DNA of 64,000 nt from a candidate division TM6 bacterium GW2011_GWF2_28_16 (GTDB taxonomy: Bacteria; Babelota; Babeliae; Babelales; UASB340), in the NCBI GenBank assembly GCA_000989185.1, contig LBNX01000002.1:1-64000 (forward strand). The letters are read 5' to 3'. Shown here piece after piece: positions 1-9,549 of the stretch (position 1 is its first letter; every line of letters begins with the position of its first letter). Below the pieces are notes generated by a model. That model did no database searches and was not told where the DNA came from. It saw only the letters and a program-made list of their open reading frames with translations. The translations under genes were made by a program, and so were the position numbers.

Positions 1-502
1 TTATAAATTAACGGAAATTATGGCTAACTATAATTCTAGAGTTTCTTACTTAAGAACTTCACGTCCAGAGACTCCCATTTTATATAATAAAAACGAAGAA
101 TTTAAAATTGGCGGCTGTAAAATATTACGTGAAAGTAATAACGATAAAGTTTGCATAATCGCTGCAGGAATTACTCTTCATGAAGCATTACAAGCACATG
201 AAGAACTCTTAAAACAAAATATAAATATTTCTGTAATAGATTTATATTCGATTAAACCATTAGACACAGAAACTATATTAAAAATAGTCAAAAAATCTGG
301 TAATAAAATTATTACAGTCGAAGATCATTATATTCAGGGTGGTCTAGGACAAGCTATAAATAGCGAACTTATGAACGAAAATATATTAATAAAAAATTTA
401 GCTGTTACAAAGCTACCAAGATCTGGTAGCGAAGAAAGATTGTTAGCATTCGAGGAAATTGATGCTAAAAGTATTATTAAAAAAGTATTAGAATTAATTT
501 AA
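1..502 (+). CDS. tkt: Transketolase C-terminal region (5' truncated by window edge)
   Basis: Frame is open to position 2 upstream of the listed ATG at 20; translated YKLTEIMANYNSRVSYLRTSRPETPILY...VEDHYIQGGLGQAI matches transketolase C-terminal domain pattern. Confidence 0.85.
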   Translation, partial: YKLTEIMANYNSRVSYLRTSRPETPILYNKNEEFKIGGCKILRESNNDKVCIIAAGITLHEALQAHEELLKQNINISVIDLYSIKPLDTETILKIVKKSGNKIITVEDHYIQGGLGQAINSELMNENILIKNLAVTKLPRSGSEERLLAFEEIDAKSIIKKVLELI

Positions 503-511
503 ATTGAGGTA

Positions 512-533
512 GCGGCAGGCTATCGCCTGCTGC
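512..533. repeat. GC-rich hairpin without T-tract
   Basis: gcGGCAGGCtatcGCCTGCtgc inverted repeat in an AT-rich intergenic region. Confidence 0.5.
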
Positions 534-653
534 GAATTAACATTATTATTATACATTAAAGCTACAAAAAACATTTGACAAAACTCCCATTATACATGAG
601 TATATTTTGTCTAAAGTAGCTGTTTAACAATTATAAAATACAGGGAGTTTTTA

Positions 654-2804
654 ATGACCAAAATTATTAAAAGTAAAATAGCAATACTAGCGCTATTAAG
701 TGCACTGTTGTGTACTAATACTTATGCGCAAAATAATAAAAAAATAAAATCACCAACAACTTTAACTAAAACAGAAAGAACTGATTTGGTTGAACAAGAT
801 GATGAAGAAGAAGTAATTACACCAGCAAAACAAAAAGAAATCCCAACTGTAAGTGCAATACAACAACCATTAATTAAACCACCAATTAAATTTGTAAAAG
901 ACGATCTAGAAGTTACATTTGGTGGTAAATTAAAAACAGAATACGATGCTTATATAAATAACTTTTATTTAAATAAAAATACTCCAGATGATATTAGTTA
1001 TTTTAAAGAAACAATAGACTTAACACTTGATGCTGTATTTGGTGAAAAAAAATATGGGCACAAAGCTGTTGAAGCCTACACTTGTTTGCGCATGAAAAAT
1101 AAATGGGGCGTTGTTGGAGCATACAAAAGCACAACAGAAACAGAAGTTACGCTTAGCGATATTTCGCTTGGCGAACACTCTCACTATGCAAGTAGACCCA
1201 ACCCTTGGTTCAAAGATGCATGGTTACAATTTAGCTTGAACAAAGTCTTTAATTCAGATAACGATAAAATACAATATGTTAAAGTTGGTTGGTTCCCATT
1301 TTTATTGGGCAGAGGCGTTGCATTTGGTCCATTTTATGCAACAGTTTATGAAAACTTAGGACTATTTAGTTACAATGCAGACTCATCTGCTCCTGGTATA
1401 AATTTGCATGGCGAACTTGTAAAAGATAAATTGTGGTACGATTTATACTATTCAAAATTTGAAGATAATAGCGCTTCTATAAATGATACATTTAATAATA
1501 CAGAAAGAATTAATTTTGTAGGACATCGCTCTGCACCTTATAGAGGCGAAGGCAAAGATGATGAACTTTGGGCTGCAAGATTAATGTATATACCTGTAAG
1601 TAATTCTAGTTTTGGTAAAATTAATTTAGAACCATATATTTATTTTAACGAAGCTTCAGATCAAAAAATAGAAATTACTGGTGATACCAAAACACAACTT
1701 GGTGCATACGGTATAGAAGGCAGATACAAAAAAAATAAATTTAAATTTGGTGGCGAAGTTGCTTTTAACTATGGCCAAGAAAAATTGTATTCTATAGATA
1801 GAAATAAAGTACAGCTTGCAGTTGTAAAAACAGATGGCGAAATTCCAGTAAGCTCTGCTAACATATTAGATGAAACAAGCGCACAACGTGGTGCTGGAGT
1901 GCTTTATAAGGGATATAGCCATGTTTTAGTTAACGATACAGCTATTATAAAGGGAGATCTTAACGGCAAATCTGCGCCTGTAAATAATACTTCGGCATCT
2001 GATGCTTATAACAGCTTAAATATAAATAAAACAACTGCATATTCAGCTAATGATAGATTAATAAACAGATCTACAAGAATTAGACCTGAATACAGAAATA
2101 AATTTGTTGGCTGGATGGGTATTTTGGATGCAAGATTTAGAGTTAACAAGAGTGTAAAGTTAAATGCTGAATTTGGTTATGCATCTGGTGATAACGATCC
2201 TCATGTAAGCGAAGTAAATAAAAACTATCATGGCTTTATTGGCTTGCATGAATTATATATGGGTAAACGAGTCTTTTCACCACAATTACTTGGCGAACGC
2301 AACATACCAAGAGTAATGGGCTTAGTTGCTGGCCAACAAGAAGTTGCTGGATTTAGAGCAAAAACAAATAACACATTCAGTGACTTAATATACTTTGGCC
2401 TAGGCGCTAACTGGCAACCAGAAAATTTAAGAGTTAACAGATTTAAATTTAATCCAAATATAATGTTATTCTGGAAAGATGATGAATCTTATAAATACGT
2501 TCTAGATAGTGCACATCCAGATCTTAGCCAAGTATCAACAACAGAAAAAGCAAGTAATTTTATTGGTGCAGAATTTAGTATAATTTTTAGTTACGAATTA
2601 ATTAAAGATTTAACCCTCGGTGCCATTGCATCATTATTTGTCCCTGGTTCTTATTATAAAGATATAAAAGGCGTTCCATTAAAAGGCGACTTTTACAGAG
2701 ACAAAATACCTTCTGATGCAAGAGCAGGAGTTGATCCGGCAAACTTTAGACTTTCAGATGACAATGCTTTCTACGGCGTTGTATCTTTAGAATATAGATT
2801 CTAA
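654..2804 (+). CDS. Predicted outer membrane beta-barrel (porin-like) protein
   Basis: Signal peptide ending TYAQ; alternating beta-strand pattern; C-terminal ...YGVVSLEYRF; RBS aggga upstream. Confidence 0.65.
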   Translation: MTKIIKSKIAILALLSALLCTNTYAQNNKKIKSPTTLTKTERTDLVEQDDEEEVITPAKQKEIPTVSAIQQPLIKPPIKFVKDDLEVTFGGKLKTEYDAYINNFYLNKNTPDDISYFKETIDLTLDAVFGEKKYGHKAVEAYTCLRMKNKWGVVGAYKSTTETEVTLSDISLGEHSHYASRPNPWFKDAWLQFSLNKVFNSDNDKIQYVKVGWFPFLLGRGVAFGPFYATVYENLGLFSYNADSSAPGINLHGELVKDKLWYDLYYSKFEDNSASINDTFNNTERINFVGHRSAPYRGEGKDDELWAARLMYIPVSNSSFGKINLEPYIYFNEASDQKIEITGDTKTQLGAYGIEGRYKKNKFKFGGEVAFNYGQEKLYSIDRNKVQLAVVKTDGEIPVSSANILDETSAQRGAGVLYKGYSHVLVNDTAIIKGDLNGKSAPVNNTSASDAYNSLNINKTTAYSANDRLINRSTRIRPEYRNKFVGWMGILDARFRVNKSVKLNAEFGYASGDNDPHVSEVNKNYHGFIGLHELYMGKRVFSPQLLGERNIPRVMGLVAGQQEVAGFRAKTNNTFSDLIYFGLGANWQPENLRVNRFKFNPNIMLFWKDDESYKYVLDSAHPDLSQVSTTEKASNFIGAEFSIIFSYELIKDLTLGAIASLFVPGSYYKDIKGVPLKGDFYRDKIPSDARAGVDPANFRLSDDNAFYGVVSLEYRF

Positions 2805-2816
2805 AAACAAGTATTT

Positions 2817-2846
2817 AATACGGGCTCAATTGGGCCCGTATTTTTT
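2817..2846 (+). terminator. Rho-independent terminator
   Basis: aatacgggc...gcccgtatt stem followed by T run. Confidence 0.85.
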
Positions 2847-2956
2847 ATGTAAACCAAAAAAATATATTTTCTATAAAATTTTGCTATAATAATTGCGCAA
2901 AAAGCTTTTTGTATAAACGCTTTTTATTTTAAATAATTTTATAAAGGTTTTGTAAA

Positions 2957-4729
2957 ATGCAAGTTTTAAAACGATCCGTTTATTGTGGTCTGGTCGATAA
3001 AAATTTATTAAACAAAGAAATTACTCTTATGGGTTGGGTTAATAAAAGACGCGATTTGGGTAATTTAATATTTATTGATCTGCGCGATAATACAGGCATT
3101 ATGCAACTTGTATTAAACACAGAAAAATCTCAAGAATTAATAAATATTGCACAAGAAATCCGCCAAGAATTTGTGCTCGCTGCAACAGGTATAGTTACAA
3201 AAAGAGCTCCAGAAGCTGTAAATTCAAAAATAAACACTGGTGAATTTGAACTTACAGTAACTAACTTAAAAATTTTAAGCAAATCAAAAGCATTACCATT
3301 TCAAATAGACGAAGCAGAAAATGTAGATGAAGAATTACGCTTGAAATATAGATATTTAGACTTAAGACGCAAAAGAATGCATGACTTAATTTCGTTAAGA
3401 CATAAAGTTATTTTTGCAATAAGAGAATTTTTAAATTCAAAAAACTTTTTAGAAATAGAAACGCCATTACTTTCCAAAAGCACTCCCGAAGGCGCTCGTG
3501 ACTTTTTAGTACCTTCAAGATTACAAGAAGGTAAATTTTATGCACTACCACAGTCACCACAAATTTACAAACAACTTTTAATGGCCTCCGGAATGGACAA
3601 ATATTTTCAGATAGCAAAATGTTTTAGAGACGAAGATTTTAGAGCAAATCGCCAACCAGAGTTTACACAGATTGATATGGAAATGTCGTTTATCGAACAA
3701 GACGATATAATAAATATTACCGAAGGTATATTTAAAAATATATTTGAGAAAATTTACAATAAACCACTCAACTTACCTTTTGCAAGGCGCTCATATCAAG
3801 AAGTTTTTAGCAAATTTGGGTCAGACAAACCTGACTGCCGTTTTGGGCTTGAAATTCAGGATGTTACAAATTTATTTGAGCATACTGAACTAAAGTTTTT
3901 AAAGTCTACTATTGAAGACGGTGGAAAAGTTGGTGCAATATTTGTAAAAAATCATGATTTTTCAAGATCTGAAATTAGCAATTTAGAAAATTTTGCCAAA
4001 ACAAATTTAAAAGTCGCCGGTTTATTAACCTTAAAAATTACAGATAGCAAAACCATCGAATCTAGTGTTGCAAAATTTTTACCAACAAATTTCATTTTAG
4101 AGCTACAAAAATTTATTCCGGATACCAAAAGCCCTGGAACAATTTTTATAATTTCTGATAAATTTAAGAATGCTTGGGAAGCTCTTGGTAGGTTAAGACT
4201 AGAATTGGGTAAAAAATTAAATTTAATAAATGATAACGAATTTAATTTTTTATGGGTTACAGATTTTCCTATGTTTGAATGGAATGAAGAAGAAAAAAGA
4301 TTTTATGCAACACATCATCCATTTACAGCTCCTAAAGATAGTTTAGACACAAAAAACTTAGAAAACGTAAGAGCTCATGCATATGATATAGTATGTAACG
4401 GCGAAGAAATGGGTGGTGGATCTATTCGTATTCACGATTCACAAATGCAATCAAAAATTTTTGAAATTTTAGGAATAAGTAAAAAAGAAGCTGAATATAA
4501 ATTTGGATTTTTACTTGAAGCACAAGAACTTGGTTTTCCCCCACACGGTGGACTAGCCCTGGGTCTTGATAGATTAATAATGCTTTTGGGCCATACTGAT
4601 TCTATAAGAGACGTTATAGCATTTCCAAAAACACAAAGTGGAATTTGTCCTATGATGCAAACTCCATCAAGCGTTGATGAAAAACAATTACAAGAGCTAA
4701 ATATAAAAGTAAATAAAAAACAAGTTTAA
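2957..4729 (+). CDS. aspS: Aspartyl-tRNA synthetase
   Basis: Full-length 590 aa; RDLGNLIFIDLRDNTGIMQLV, FRDEDFRANRQPEFTQIDMEMSF, GLALGLDRLIMLL class II aaRS motifs. Confidence 0.97.
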   Translation: MQVLKRSVYCGLVDKNLLNKEITLMGWVNKRRDLGNLIFIDLRDNTGIMQLVLNTEKSQELINIAQEIRQEFVLAATGIVTKRAPEAVNSKINTGEFELTVTNLKILSKSKALPFQIDEAENVDEELRLKYRYLDLRRKRMHDLISLRHKVIFAIREFLNSKNFLEIETPLLSKSTPEGARDFLVPSRLQEGKFYALPQSPQIYKQLLMASGMDKYFQIAKCFRDEDFRANRQPEFTQIDMEMSFIEQDDIINITEGIFKNIFEKIYNKPLNLPFARRSYQEVFSKFGSDKPDCRFGLEIQDVTNLFEHTELKFLKSTIEDGGKVGAIFVKNHDFSRSEISNLENFAKTNLKVAGLLTLKITDSKTIESSVAKFLPTNFILELQKFIPDTKSPGTIFIISDKFKNAWEALGRLRLELGKKLNLINDNEFNFLWVTDFPMFEWNEEEKRFYATHHPFTAPKDSLDTKNLENVRAHAYDIVCNGEEMGGGSIRIHDSQMQSKIFEILGISKKEAEYKFGFLLEAQELGFPPHGGLALGLDRLIMLLGHTDSIRDVIAFPKTQSGICPMMQTPSSVDEKQLQELNIKVNKKQV

Positions 4730-4737
4730 ATAATTAT

Positions 4738-6510
4738 ATGTATTCAAGTTCTAGAAAACGCATTGTAATTTTACTATTAAGCCTTGCCAGCCTACTTATC
4801 ACAGGCTGGCTTGAATTCTTTTTGTTTAATAGAGAATATCTTTCCAAATACGATACAAATAGAATCTCTCTTTTTTTATTAATAAATATACATGTTGTTG
4901 CAATATTAATTTTATTATATTTAATAATACGACAAAGTATAAAGCTTTTTGTTGAAACAGATAAAATATCTACTGGCAGCAACTTTAGAAGGAATTTATT
5001 ATTCTCTTTTAGCATATTTTCTATAATACCATCTGTTCTTGTTTTTTTTATTGCAGGCAAATTAATAACAGCAAGCATTGATCAAAATTATTTATTAATT
5101 CAAAAAGAACAAAAAAATATTGGCGTTAAAATTGTAGATTATAAAAAATTTAAATCTACCCGCAACCCTGTTTACTGGAGCTTTTTATTTACTTTTATTT
5201 TAGCAACTTTAATAATATTATTTTTATCTTTATGGTGCGCAATATATCTTGCTAAAGGCATAAGCAAACCAATACTAGAATTATTAAATGCTATGGGAAT
5301 GGTAAAAAATGGCAACTGGAATGTAACTCTAAATCAGGATTACTCAGGCGATTTAAAAAATTTATCTATTGGCTTTAATCAAATGACTAAAACTTTAAAA
5401 ATGGCTCATGAACAACTAGAACAAAACAACAAAGAAATGTTAATGATAATAGAAAATATAAAAGAAGCTGTTTTTTATATAAATAAACAAGCAAGAATAG
5501 TAACTTATAATACAGCTTCAAAAAATATAGTTGAAAAATTTTTAAACTTAACCAGATTTAAAAATAAAAGAATTAATTATTTTGGTCCACAGGTAACTTT
5601 AAAAGCAACAGAAATTATAAAAGAATTACTAAAAAATAATAAAAAACAGTTAACAAAAGAGATTAATTTTAGCTTTAAATCTGAACAAAAAACTTTACTA
5701 GTACATATAACAAGAGTACAAAATAATTTTAGTAATACACAAATAAACATACCAGAAGAAGGCCTTTTAATTATTATAGAAGATTTAAGTGATATTGTTA
5801 AAATGAATAAAATAAAAACTTGGCAACAAGCTGCCAGCCAAATAGCTCACGAAATTAAAAATCCACTAACTCCAATACAACTAGCAACCCAACATTTACA
5901 AAGAAAATATAAAAATATATTGCAACAAGATAAAGTTTTTTTTGATAGCACAAATACAATATTAAATCATGTAAAAATAATAAAAGATTTAGCTTCACAT
6001 TTTTCTGAATACGCACAATTACCATCAAATAATCTTGAATTAATAGATATAAATAAAATTATAGAAGAAATTGGCTGTCTTTATACTGTTAGCTATCCAG
6101 AAATAAATTTTATTTATGAACTAGAACCAATAATTCCAAAAATAAAATTCGATCCAAAAAAAATAAAACGTGTTTTTGTAAATTTATTAGATAATAGTAT
6201 TAGAGCTTTAAATAATAAAAATATTAACTTAAATAGAAAGGGCGACCAAAATATCATAAAAATAAAAACTAGTATAAAAACTGGATCTAATCAAATCGAG
6301 ATTTTATTCTCAGATAATGGTCCGGGAATTCCCAAGAGTGTTAAAAATACACTTTTTATGCCTTATGTTTCTACTGAACAAAAGAACATGGGACTTGGGC
6401 TTGCTATTGTTCACGAAATAGTTGCACAAAATGGTGGTTATGTAAAACTAGTGGAGCCAAGTATTGAAATAAAAAATGGCGCTAGTTTTCAAATTTTATT
6501 ACCTATATAA
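4738..6510 (+). CDS. NtrY-like membrane sensor histidine kinase (HAMP, PAS, HisKA, HATPase)
   Basis: N-terminal TM segments, AHEIKNPLTPIQLATQHLQRKY H-box, DNGPGIP and GLGLAIVHEIV G-boxes. Confidence 0.9.
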   Translation: MYSSSRKRIVILLLSLASLLITGWLEFFLFNREYLSKYDTNRISLFLLINIHVVAILILLYLIIRQSIKLFVETDKISTGSNFRRNLLFSFSIFSIIPSVLVFFIAGKLITASIDQNYLLIQKEQKNIGVKIVDYKKFKSTRNPVYWSFLFTFILATLIILFLSLWCAIYLAKGISKPILELLNAMGMVKNGNWNVTLNQDYSGDLKNLSIGFNQMTKTLKMAHEQLEQNNKEMLMIIENIKEAVFYINKQARIVTYNTASKNIVEKFLNLTRFKNKRINYFGPQVTLKATEIIKELLKNNKKQLTKEINFSFKSEQKTLLVHITRVQNNFSNTQINIPEEGLLIIIEDLSDIVKMNKIKTWQQAASQIAHEIKNPLTPIQLATQHLQRKYKNILQQDKVFFDSTNTILNHVKIIKDLASHFSEYAQLPSNNLELIDINKIIEEIGCLYTVSYPEINFIYELEPIIPKIKFDPKKIKRVFVNLLDNSIRALNNKNINLNRKGDQNIIKIKTSIKTGSNQIEILFSDNGPGIPKSVKNTLFMPYVSTEQKNMGLGLAIVHEIVAQNGGYVKLVEPSIEIKNGASFQILLPI

Positions 6511-6533
6511 AAAATATAAGAAAGGTTTTTTTC

Positions 6534-6767
6534 ATGAAAAAATTTAATTTGACACTTTTAGTAGCTGTTGCATGTTTATCATTATTAGCAGCTTGTTCAA
6601 CATGTGATAAATGTTGCAAAAATAAAGAAGCTGAAACAGTTATAGTAGAAGAAGTTCAAACAACAGAAGCTACACCTGCAAATGAAGAAGTAGCATTAAA
6701 CGAAGTAGAAGAAAATGAAGTGTTAGCAGAAAACACTGTAGACATGAACGAAAATACAGATAAGTAA
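6534..6767 (+). CDS. Small acidic Cys-containing lipoprotein
   Basis: Lipobox LLAAC; mature CSTCDKCCKNK followed by Glu-rich tail. Confidence 0.65.
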   Translation: MKKFNLTLLVAVACLSLLAACSTCDKCCKNKEAETVIVEEVQTTEATPANEEVALNEVEENEVLAENTVDMNENTDK

Positions 6768-6774
6768 AAAAACA

Positions 6775-6813
6775 AAAAAGAGCTATAGCTTTAAAACGTT
6801 ATAGCTCTTTTTT
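6775..6813 (+). terminator. Rho-independent terminator
   Basis: agagctatagc...gttatagctct stem with T run. Confidence 0.8.
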
Positions 6814-6835
6814 ATTTATATCACGGGAGTAAGTC

Positions 6836-7351
6836 ATGAAAAAAATTATTAATAATAAAAATTTTAGCATTTGCATGGCAGCCTGCACAATTTTATTATT
6901 AGCTTCATGCGCAAATAATAACGAAAACAATAATAACCCAGCACAAACAAAAAATACTCAGGCTCAAGAGCAAACAAAAATAAATTCTGGAGATAACATG
7001 ATCACAACAAATTCAGGTCTTAAATACGAAATTTTACAAGAAAGTACATCCACCCAACTCCCTCAACGAGGACAACAAGTTACTGTTCATTATACAGGCT
7101 GGTTAGATGAAAATGGACAACCAGGCAAAAAATTTGATAGCTCTGTAGATCGCAATGAACCATTTACATTTATTCTTGGCGTTGGCATGGTAATTTGTGG
7201 ATGGGACGAAGGTGTAAGCACCATGAAGTTAGGCGAAAAACGCAGACTTATTATTCCAGCTAATTTGGGCTATGGTGTTCGCGGAGCTGGCAATATTATT
7301 CCAGGAAATGCTACACTTATTTTTGATGTTGAATTATTAAAAGTAGGCTAA
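6836..7351 (+). CDS. FKBP-type peptidyl-prolyl cis-trans isomerase lipoprotein
   Basis: Lipobox LASC; VTVHYTGWLDENGQPGKKFDSS, LGVGMVICGWDEGV, IPANLGYGVRGAG, LIFDVELL. Confidence 0.95.
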   Translation: MKKIINNKNFSICMAACTILLLASCANNNENNNNPAQTKNTQAQEQTKINSGDNMITTNSGLKYEILQESTSTQLPQRGQQVTVHYTGWLDENGQPGKKFDSSVDRNEPFTFILGVGMVICGWDEGVSTMKLGEKRRLIIPANLGYGVRGAGNIIPGNATLIFDVELLKVG

Positions 7352-7370
7352 ATAAAAAAAAGGGGTAATT

Positions 7371-7868
7371 ATGGATAAGCTTTATGCTCCATGGCGACAT
7401 GATTATGTCACTGGAACTGCACGAAAAAAAAATAAACCAAAATTAAAAAATGATTGTGTTTTTTGTCAGCAATTTGCAGAAAATAATGATAAAAAATTTT
7501 TAATTATTAAAAGATATAAACATTGTGCAGTTATGCTTAATGCTTACCCATATAACTCCGGGCATTTATTAGTTCTGCCTCTTATTCACAAAGGCGAACT
7601 CGAAGATCTTTCGCAAGAAACAAAAAATGAGCTTATCAAAGTTATAGATATTAGTGTAAAAAATTTAAAAAAAATTCTAAAACCTGATGGCTTTAACATT
7701 GGTCTAAATTTGGGCTCCGCTGGCGGTGGAGGCATCCCTGCGCATTTACACTTTCATGTGCTACCACGTTGGCTAGGCGATACAAATTTTTTAGAAACTT
7801 TAAATTCTACAAATGTAATCTCTTCAGATTTTTATAAAATTTATGATGATTTAAAAAAAGAATTTTAA
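7371..7868 (+). CDS. HIT family protein (Ap4A phosphorylase-like)
   Basis: CVFCQ Zn motif; AHLHFHVLPRW HIT motif. Confidence 0.93.
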   Translation: MDKLYAPWRHDYVTGTARKKNKPKLKNDCVFCQQFAENNDKKFLIIKRYKHCAVMLNAYPYNSGHLLVLPLIHKGELEDLSQETKNELIKVIDISVKNLKKILKPDGFNIGLNLGSAGGGGIPAHLHFHVLPRWLGDTNFLETLNSTNVISSDFYKIYDDLKKEF

Positions 7869-7897
7869 AAGGGGTATTTAGCAAAATACCCCTTTTA
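7867..7897. terminator. Bidirectional Rho-independent terminator
   Basis: aaaaggggtattt...aaatacccctttt between convergent genes. Confidence 0.85.
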
Positions 7898-7914
7898 GAT
7901 AATTAATTTACTCT

Positions 7915-9516
7915 TTACTGACCAGACAATATAAGTCCAAACTCATTTTTTTCAAGTGATCTATTTTTTATATTTTCATCTACTTCTAATGTAATATTTT
8001 TACATGTAATATTTTTATTTTCCGGAAACTTAGTATTTTTGTTTCTTGTTATTCGTTTTTTTAAAGTAACTAAGTCAAACTTTAATAAAGTTTTTATTGT
8101 TCTTCCTTTTTCAAATGTAGCATCATTAAATACAATATCACCATCAAATATTGTATTTTTAAACATCAATGTCTTTGCTGATAAAGTCCCTGCGTTAAAT
8201 TGTGCGCTTGTAAAATCAACAGCATCATGAAACTCAATATTTTCAAATGTAATATTATCTGTAGTAACAATCTTACTAAAATTAGCTTTACCATTAAAAA
8301 TTACATCTTTAATATTAATAACTTCGTTGATTTTTGTTTCTTTTAAATTAAATTCATCTTTACATTCCAGATTGCTTAAATCTAAACCATGAATTTTTAA
8401 ATCTGACATGTCAATTTTTGAAAAAACAAGTTTACTATTAATTTCTTTACCACCAAAATTTACTTTCTTAAATTCACCACCTCTTAAATCAAAAACAATA
8501 TCTTTTAATCCCCCTTCTTTTTTCTTTGTTGGTTCAATATATAACTCAATATCTTCGCTAAAAAACGCCTCATTGCCAACCTTTTCATCTGTGCCAAGAT
8601 AGTAATAATTATTCTCGTTCTCTTTTTTAATTTTTTCAAGAGATGAATAAAACATAAATCTTTTTTTCATTAATGCTTTCTTAAAGTCAGATATTGAGGT
8701 CAAATCTACAAATTGAGACTCCTCTTCAACCTTTTTTGTTTCGGTTATTTCCACATACTCTTTTGGTTTCCCCCAAATTGTACCCAAATAATGTCCCTCT
8801 TCCGACCACATATTGTCACCATAAAGATCATCATATGAATACGATTGTTCTATTTCTTTAATTGTTTTTGTAACCTCTTCCTTGTATTCAGTCTTGCCAG
8901 AAACACTACCTATAACCATATCTAGTGTTTTTTCTAATTCATATAATTCTCTTAATTTATAAATAATTTCTTCATTTTTATTTTTTTGTCCAGTCTTGAT
9001 ATTCTTTAATGCAGTATTGTCTTTTATAAGATCTTCAACTTGTCGTTGCAAGACTTCATTAGCTTGCTGCACTTCACGAAGCTGTTCTTGCAAGTTCATA
9101 TTTTCTTGTTGAATATTCTCTTGCTGACCCCGCAAGTCATCTTGCTTATTTTGTACAGTTCTTAACCTAGATGCACTTCCCCTATACTTTTTATCTAGTT
9201 CCTTTAGCTTGTTATCTAATTCCTTTCGCTCTTCAATTATAGCAACTAAATTTTGATTCACCGTATTAAGCTGTATTTGTAAGTTTTCATTGTCTTGATT
9301 CGCCACATTAAGCTGATTTTGAAGCACTTGCATTTGTCCTGGGCCATTTCTTAACAAATTTAATAAATCATCCCATGTTTTAAAATTCGCTTTAAGGCTA
9401 GAAGTTATTAAATTTAAAGCCTCTTTTTGCGTTGTGTCTGCAAACAAATTAACTTGAATAAAAAGTAAAAATATTATTAAAAAAATTTTTGAATTCTTAT
9501 TTATATTTAAAATCAT
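7915..9516 (-). CDS. Secreted coiled-coil protein with C-terminal pentapeptide-repeat-like region
   Basis: Signal peptide; long Gln/Glu/Leu-rich coiled coil; C-terminal runs such as ANFSKI..DNITFENIEFHDAVDFTSAQFNAG. Confidence 0.6.
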   Translation of the reverse strand: MILNINKNSKIFLIIFLLFIQVNLFADTTQKEALNLITSSLKANFKTWDDLLNLLRNGPGQMQVLQNQLNVANQDNENLQIQLNTVNQNLVAIIEERKELDNKLKELDKKYRGSASRLRTVQNKQDDLRGQQENIQQENMNLQEQLREVQQANEVLQRQVEDLIKDNTALKNIKTGQKNKNEEIIYKLRELYELEKTLDMVIGSVSGKTEYKEEVTKTIKEIEQSYSYDDLYGDNMWSEEGHYLGTIWGKPKEYVEITETKKVEEESQFVDLTSISDFKKALMKKRFMFYSSLEKIKKENENNYYYLGTDEKVGNEAFFSEDIELYIEPTKKKEGGLKDIVFDLRGGEFKKVNFGGKEINSKLVFSKIDMSDLKIHGLDLSNLECKDEFNLKETKINEVINIKDVIFNGKANFSKIVTTDNITFENIEFHDAVDFTSAQFNAGTLSAKTLMFKNTIFDGDIVFNDATFEKGRTIKTLLKFDLVTLKKRITRNKNTKFPENKNITCKNITLEVDENIKNRSLEKNEFGLILSGQ

Positions 9517-9549
9517 TTTTTCCCTTTTTTATCAATTAAAAAAATTAAA

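Noticed and set aside
6836-7868. Tandem short direct repeats near the FKBP/HIT genes suggesting CRISPR
   Set aside because: No regularly spaced repeats anywhere in the window; only terminator hairpins and AT simple sequence.
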